This document shows positions 14,552 to 18,248 of a stretch of DNA of 18,248 nucleotides, in pieces. This DNA is from Cyanobacteria bacterium UBA6984. Lineage in GTDB: Bacteria; Cyanobacteriota; Vampirovibrionia; Gastranaerophilales; Gastranaerophilaceae. The first letter of the stretch is position 1; each line of letters starts with the position of its first letter. Both the position numbers and the translations under genes were made by a program. The notes below the pieces were generated by a model, which searched no databases, was not told the DNA's origin, and worked only from the letters and a program-made list of their open reading frames with translations. The stretch spans positions 1 through 18,248 of the forward strand of contig DJYG01000019.1 in assembly GCA_002450015.1 (NCBI GenBank). Direction: 5' to 3'.

Positions 14552-14597
14552 CATGTATTTTTATATTTTTTGGAAAAATATTACAATTTGTAACAAG
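14538..14597 (+). promoter_or_regulatory. Two RpaB/RpaA-type (HLR1-like) direct-repeat motifs and plus promoter
   Basis: Site 1 (14538-14555, TTTACATTTGTTAACATG) and site 2 (14580-14597, ATTACAATTTGTAACAAG) agree at 13 of 18 positions. Each has two half-sites (TTACA and T(A)ACA) set 10 bases apart, as expected for OmpR-family dimers and close to the cyanobacterial HLR1 consensus (two K-TTACA-WW separated by two bases). The sites start 42 bp apart, four helical turns. Site 1 also contains a plus-strand -35, TTTACA (14538-14543), which with TATATT (14562-14567) at 18 bases could drive the response regulator. Regulator binding is inferred. Confidence 0.4.
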
Positions 14598-14672
14598 CAT
14601 TAATCACAACTTTATATTATTTTATTGAACAGCTTTTTTGTTTTTTATAAAATTTTTTTGTCGGAGGATTTT

Positions 14673-15383
14673 ATGAACATCAATAAAAAAAGAATTTTAA
14701 TAGTTGATGATGATGATGAAATTAGAGAACTTTTAGAATTTGATATAGGACAAAGCGGTTATGTCGTTGATACAGCAAAAAACGGTTTAGAAGGTTTAAA
14801 TAAAGCTCTTAACAATTCTTATGACTTAATTTTGCTTGATGTTATGATGCCTAAAATGAACGGTTTTGACGTTTGCAAAAATATTCGTCAGGCAAAACTT
14901 GCTATTCCGATTTTAATGCTCACTGCAAAAGGAACTATTGAAGATAAAACTGATGGTTTTGACAGCGGAGCAGATGATTATATTGTTAAACCGTTTGATA
15001 TACAAGAAGTATTGTTAAGAATTAGAGTTCTTTTAAGAAGAAATCAAGTAGAAGAAACAAATTCTATTACGGATGAAATTTTAAGTGCAGGTGACATTAA
15101 AATTTATCCTGAGACTTTAGAATGTACTATTATAAATAAAAGAGTAAAACTTACTCCTACTGAATTTGAAATTTTATATTCGTTAATGCAGCATTTTAAT
15201 AATGCAGTAACTCTTGCAACATTGTTAGATGAAGTTTGGGGATACGACAGCAATGAAGATGTTCGTATGCTAAGAGTTCATGTTGGAGGTTTGAGAAATA
15301 AAATTGAAGAAAATGCAAAAACTCCAAAATATCTTCACACAGTAACGAATGTTGGTTATAAACTCACACCTTTTGCGGAATAA
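14673..15383 (+). CDS. OmpR-family response regulator, RpaA-like
   Basis: A 236-residue two-domain transcription factor. The receiver domain (5-120) has acidic residues Asp12/Asp13, phospho-acceptor Asp56 in LILLDVMMPKMNG, Thr84 and Lys106 in YIVKPF. The winged-helix DNA-binding domain (about 140-233) ends EVWGYDSNEDVRMLRVHVGGLRNKIE...YLHTVTNVGYKL. Wording across both domains (MLTAKG..EDKTDGF.SGADDYIVKPF..QE.L.RIR.LLRR) is closer to cyanobacterial RpaA than to RpaB as I remember them. RpaA is the circadian/redox output regulator in cyanobacteria, but no kai or photosynthesis gene is seen here, so function should not be transferred. The start at 14673 follows GGAGGA at 14663-14668. The kinase gene follows after five bases, so they form a cognate pair. 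Confidence 0.93.
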   Translation: MNINKKRILIVDDDDEIRELLEFDIGQSGYVVDTAKNGLEGLNKALNNSYDLILLDVMMPKMNGFDVCKNIRQAKLAIPILMLTAKGTIEDKTDGFDSGADDYIVKPFDIQEVLLRIRVLLRRNQVEETNSITDEILSAGDIKIYPETLECTIINKRVKLTPTEFEILYSLMQHFNNAVTLATLLDEVWGYDSNEDVRMLRVHVGGLRNKIEENAKTPKYLHTVTNVGYKLTPFAE

Positions 15384-15388
15384 CACAA

Positions 15389-17113
15389 ATGGATATTCAA
15401 ACATTACGAAAAATAAATAAAATAAAAAAAATTCTGCACCCTAAAAGATTAAAAATTGCAGAACAAATTTTAATTGTGCTTTTCGTCGCATTACTTGTAC
15501 CTATGATTATCAGCGGCATAGTAATAAATAACATTAACCAACAAGCTATGCGTAATCAATTAAGAACATCTGCGATTTTAATTGCAAACATGGTATCAGA
15601 TGAACTTGATGTATTTTTTAAAATTGCAAATAATGAACTTGAACAAATTAGCAACACCCTTGATTACATTCCTCAAGGAAATGCTAAATTAAATTATATA
15701 GAAAAAACAAAAAAGAACTCCATTTATTTTCAAGATATAAAAATTGTTGATAATTATGAAAAAATTGAACAACTTAAAAATAAAGACAGTATGAACAACT
15801 GCTTTTTAATGTACCAAAAATTATCAAATAATAAATACCTTGTTGCCATATTCAATAATGAAGATTTGAACAAGTATATGTTTAAATCACTCAAAGATGA
15901 CGCAAGACAAATATATGTTATTGATACATCAGGAAAAATAATTGCAAAACATAATTACACAGAAGAGTTATATAAAGAATCAATTAATTTACTACCAAAA
16001 AAAATTACGGATAATCGCGCAATTATTTACGGTAACAGGAAAAATCAACCTATTGCATATATACACAAAACTAATCCTGATTTAATGATTATTGTAAATA
16101 CAACAGCTAAAATTACCGAATACACTATAAATGAAAACCGATTTAAATTATTGATGGCAATAATTATTTCATCACTAAGCATATTCATAATTATCGCTTT
16201 ATATGTTTATTATATGTATATTAATATAAGACAACTTTTCAAAGGAATAATGGCAGTATCTAAGGGAAGTTATGAGCGTAGAATTCGTCTTCTAAAAACC
16301 ATTTTTACACCTTATGAAATAGTCTTTTTAGCATCTGAATTTAATAAAATGGCATCTGAAATTCATAAATCGTATATTCAATTAAAAGAACAGAATGTAA
16401 AACTTGAACAACTGAACGAATTTCGTTCAAATCTTATTGACACAGTAAGCCATGAACTAAGAACACCGCTTACAAGTATTCAAGGATACACCTCACGATT
16501 ACTTAGAAAAGACATAACCATAGATGAAGAAACAAAACAAAAGTCATTACGCATTATAAAAAGACAATCAGAAAGATTAAAGCGTCTAATAGAAGATTTG
16601 CTTGTTATCCCCGATATTGAACGCGACAGAATACGTGTTGCACTAGAACCGGTATGGATTTCTGATACTGTTGAAAATGCCATAACATTGGTTAAAAATA
16701 GCGAAGAAAAAGAAATAATTAATAATATCTCTGAAGATTTTCCTCTTGTTATAGCAGATAAAGATAGAGCAGAACAAGTAATTGTAAACCTTATAGAAAA
16801 TGCTGTTAAGTATTCAAAAGAAAATACTCAAATAACAATATCCGGAGAATACCATTCAGAAAATGCAACCATTAGCATAGAAAATCAGTGCGACAAAATA
16901 CCGGAAGAAAAACTTAAAACATTATTTGAAAAATTTATAAGAATGGATGATAAAACAACAAGAACAACTAGAGGAACAGGATTGGGACTATTTATTGTAA
17001 AAGGTCTTGTTGAAGCAATGAATGGCAAAATTAAAATATCTTCAACCGATAATGTTGGTTTTAAAGTAGATATTACTCTGCCGCTGTTCAAATCTATAAC
17101 ACTTAAACCATAG
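15389..17113 (+). CDS. Membrane sensor histidine kinase, partner of the adjacent regulator
   Basis: A 574-residue kinase. Order: cytosolic basic N-terminus, TM helix about 24-47, an extracytoplasmic sensor of about 200 residues (48-251) that may be a CACHE-like domain (YVIDTSGKIIAKHN near 176-189 is typical), TM helix about 252-277, HAMP about 278-330, a short coiled coil, dimerisation/phospho-transfer domain with His355 in SHELRTPLTSIQGY, and an ATPase domain. The N box is intact (Asn467/Asn471, NLIENAVKYS) and so is the G2 box (GTGLGLFIVKG, 529-539). The G1 box is degenerate: ENQCDKIPEEKL (498-509) replaces D-x-G-x-G-I, a variation also met in some VanS-type kinases. The signal sensed is unknown. 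It begins five bases after the regulator stop. Confidence 0.95.
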   Translation: MDIQTLRKINKIKKILHPKRLKIAEQILIVLFVALLVPMIISGIVINNINQQAMRNQLRTSAILIANMVSDELDVFFKIANNELEQISNTLDYIPQGNAKLNYIEKTKKNSIYFQDIKIVDNYEKIEQLKNKDSMNNCFLMYQKLSNNKYLVAIFNNEDLNKYMFKSLKDDARQIYVIDTSGKIIAKHNYTEELYKESINLLPKKITDNRAIIYGNRKNQPIAYIHKTNPDLMIIVNTTAKITEYTINENRFKLLMAIIISSLSIFIIIALYVYYMYINIRQLFKGIMAVSKGSYERRIRLLKTIFTPYEIVFLASEFNKMASEIHKSYIQLKEQNVKLEQLNEFRSNLIDTVSHELRTPLTSIQGYTSRLLRKDITIDEETKQKSLRIIKRQSERLKRLIEDLLVIPDIERDRIRVALEPVWISDTVENAITLVKNSEEKEIINNISEDFPLVIADKDRAEQVIVNLIENAVKYSKENTQITISGEYHSENATISIENQCDKIPEEKLKTLFEKFIRMDDKTTRTTRGTGLGLFIVKGLVEAMNGKIKISSTDNVGFKVDITLPLFKSITLKP

Positions 17114-17122
17114 GTATTTATA

Positions 17123-17545
17123 ATGTTCATGGAAGATGCAATAGAAGTTGCAATACAAACAAAGAAAGACATTCCCATAGGGGCTGTTATAGTAAAAAAT
17201 AATGAAATCATAGCATTTGCACATAATCAAAAAGAAGAACTGAAAGATGTTACAGCACACGCTGAAATACTTGCAATAAAAATGGCTCAAGAAGGGTTAA
17301 GAAGATGGCGACTAGAAGATTGTGACATGTATGTGACATTAGAACCTTGTCCAATGTGCGCATCTGCAATTATTCAATCAGGAATTAAAAATTTATATTT
17401 TGGTTCATTTAACACACAATATGGAGCATTAGGCTCTGCAATAGATTTACGAAAAATACACAATTCTAAATTAAAAGTATATGGCGGAATTTTAGAAGAA
17501 GCATGCGATAGTATATTAGAAGATTTTTTTAAGAGGTTGAGATGA
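17123..17545 (+). CDS. tadA: tRNA-specific adenosine deaminase TadA
   Basis: A 140-residue zinc deaminase that converts the wobble adenosine A34 of tRNA-Arg(ACG) to inosine, allowing one tRNA to read CGU, CGC and CGA. Zinc and catalytic residues are present: His46 and the proton-shuttle Glu48 in TAHAEILAI, and Cys76 and Cys79 in EPCPMCASAI. The YVTLEPCPMCA and YGALGSAIDL segments favour TadA over cytidine or guanine deaminases. In the loop before HAE, the usual D-P-T reads DVT. The start at 17123 has AGG eight bases upstream; a second in-frame ATG at 17129 is possible. It begins nine bases after the kinase stop and overlaps the next gene in ATGA, so the four genes are probably one transcript. 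Confidence 0.92.
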   Translation: MFMEDAIEVAIQTKKDIPIGAVIVKNNEIIAFAHNQKEELKDVTAHAEILAIKMAQEGLRRWRLEDCDMYVTLEPCPMCASAIIQSGIKNLYFGSFNTQYGALGSAIDLRKIHNSKLKVYGGILEEACDSILEDFFKRLR

Positions 17546-18248
17546 TAACAAAACATGAGCTTGATTTATTGGTAAACACATACGAAACAGAAGATTTTAT
17601 TAAAGACGATCCAATTCAAATCCCACATAGATTTACAAATGAGGAAGACATAACAATTTCCGCATTTGTAACGTCATGCTTTGCATACGGAAACAGAAAA
17701 GTTTTTATTAAAAAACTGAATGAATTATTTGAAACAATTAATAACCAACCATATAAATATGTACTAAACTTTGAACCTAAAAAACTTCAAAATTTTAATT
17801 ATAGATTTTCAAAATCCGTTGATGTAATTTGTTTTTTTGAAAAATTACATGAATTATACAAAACAAGCAATTTTAAAAAATTATTTCAAGAAAACTATAA
17901 TGGTAATATACAAAACATGCTTCAAGCAATTTGTGATTATTTTTATTGTAATACAGAGCTAACACAAGGATATTGTCATTTAATTCCAAATCCCCAAAAA
18001 GGATGTGCGATGAAACGTATGAACATGTTTTTGCGTTGGATGGTCAGAAAACCGCCTGTCGATTTTGGAATTTGGAATTTTATCCCTCAATCAGAACTTT
18101 TAATACCTTTTGACACTCATGTTGCGAGAATGTCAAGACATTTAGGACTTTTAAAACGAAATTCAAATGATTTTAAAGCAGTAAAAGAATTAACAACTTG
18201 CCTAAAAAATTTTGATAATCAAGATCCTGTAAAATATGATTTTGCACT
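17542..18248 (+). CDS. TIGR02757/DUF2400 family protein, cut by the right edge
   Basis: The ATG at 17542 overlaps the tadA stop (ATGA), with GAGG just upstream. About 235 residues are visible before the window ends in mid-codon. It matches the TIGR02757 plan as I remember it: DDPIQIPHRFTNEEDITISAF, FAYGNRKVFIKKL, NYRF, then PNPQKGCAMKRMNMFLRWMVRK, VDFGIWNFI, LLIPFDTHVARMSRHLGL, and DPVKYDFA at the edge. The function of the family is not established. The LRWMVR...D-T-H-V...LG layout loosely recalls helix-hairpin-helix DNA glycosylases, which is only a suggestion. Only the last few tens of residues should be missing. Confidence 0.85.
   Translation, partial: MITKHELDLLVNTYETEDFIKDDPIQIPHRFTNEEDITISAFVTSCFAYGNRKVFIKKLNELFETINNQPYKYVLNFEPKKLQNFNYRFSKSVDVICFFEKLHELYKTSNFKKLFQENYNGNIQNMLQAICDYFYCNTELTQGYCHLIPNPQKGCAMKRMNMFLRWMVRKPPVDFGIWNFIPQSELLIPFDTHVARMSRHLGLLKRNSNDFKAVKELTTCLKNFDNQDPVKYDFA

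Larger units (their letters stand above)
14353..14672. other. Divergent 320-bp intergenic regulatory region
   Basis: No open frame is supported here. A TTG start at 14625 in frame with the response regulator has no ribosome binding site and adds 16 implausible residues. The region contains promoters on both strands, a 9-bp hairpin (TTTTCTGAT 14512-14520 with 14528-14536), and two similar direct-repeat motifs at 14538-14555 and 14580-14597. The leader of the minus-strand gene is about 160 nt if the promoter given separately is right. Confidence 0.7.

Noticed and set aside
6835..14558. Repeated ACATGTAT at 6835, 14473 and 14551 as a shared regulator motif
   Set aside because: At this AT content about one or two copies in both strands are expected by chance, and the flanks do not agree.
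1..18248. CRISPR array, tRNA, rRNA, riboswitch or prophage
   Set aside because: No regularly spaced repeats, tRNA-like cloverleaf, rRNA stretch, recognised riboswitch core or phage structural gene was seen on either strand, though reading by eye could miss a short RNA.

Overview
The window is an AT-rich, gene-dense bacterial chromosome segment. Several features point to a non-photosynthetic relative of Cyanobacteria, most likely a gut Gastranaerophilales/Vampirovibrionia (Melainabacteria) genome. The response regulator resembles cyanobacterial RpaA, with the EVWGYD...RVHV...LR.K.E wing. The core of ribosomal protein S5 is worded like the cyanobacterial protein (WQERV.QIRRV.KVVKGGKKLSFRA). The pseudopilin has the FTLAETLIVMGIIGVVAALTLPNL-type N-terminus that is abundant in that group, and there is a coiled-coil protein beginning MGLAASQARLLTLT. 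This placement is inferred from remembered family sequences, not from a search.

Left third (1-6300). A minus-strand block reads rpsE-rpmD-rplO-secY, then a membrane-anchored pentein-fold protein without a catalytic cysteine, then clpP. This is a fragment of the spc ribosomal operon: rpsE is its first gene with its own leader, and nothing resembling rplR lies upstream. Instead a divergent plus-strand gene encodes a small Cys-cluster protein. That gene converges on a minus-strand pseudopilin-like gene, and the two share a hairpin terminator that overlaps the first gene's stop codon.

Middle (6300-13100). A 588-bp non-coding stretch holds three related ~28-nt GTCAT...GAAG.ATCC repeat units and a 151-bp element with perfect 20-bp inverted ends. 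The element contains a good sigma70-type promoter pointing right. Next comes a large Ala/Ser/Thr/Gln-rich protein with a long glycine-rich hydrophobic centre, closed by a 21-bp perfect hairpin. A plus-strand run follows: a flavodoxin-fold reductase with a cysteine cluster, an acyl-ACP thioesterase, a GT-C membrane glycosyltransferase, and an RmuC-family protein behind its own extended -10 promoter. It ends at a strong bidirectional terminator.

Right third (13100-18248). A minus-strand coiled-coil protein of unknown function is divergent from a plus-strand cluster made of an RpaA-like response regulator, a membrane sensor kinase, the tRNA adenosine deaminase gene tadA, and a TIGR02757/DUF2400 gene cut by the window edge. 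The 320-bp divergent intergenic region carries two similar TTACA-N5-T(A/T)ACA-type direct-repeat motifs exactly 42 bp apart. One overlaps the -35 box of the best divergent promoter. This suggests autoregulation and coupled control, which is a hypothesis only.

No rRNA, tRNA, CRISPR array, transposase or phage gene was seen. The most interesting leads are the catalytically dead-looking pentein next to clpP/secY, the inverted-repeat promoter element, the hydrophobic glycine-rich protein behind it, and the RpaA-like regulator with its candidate operators.
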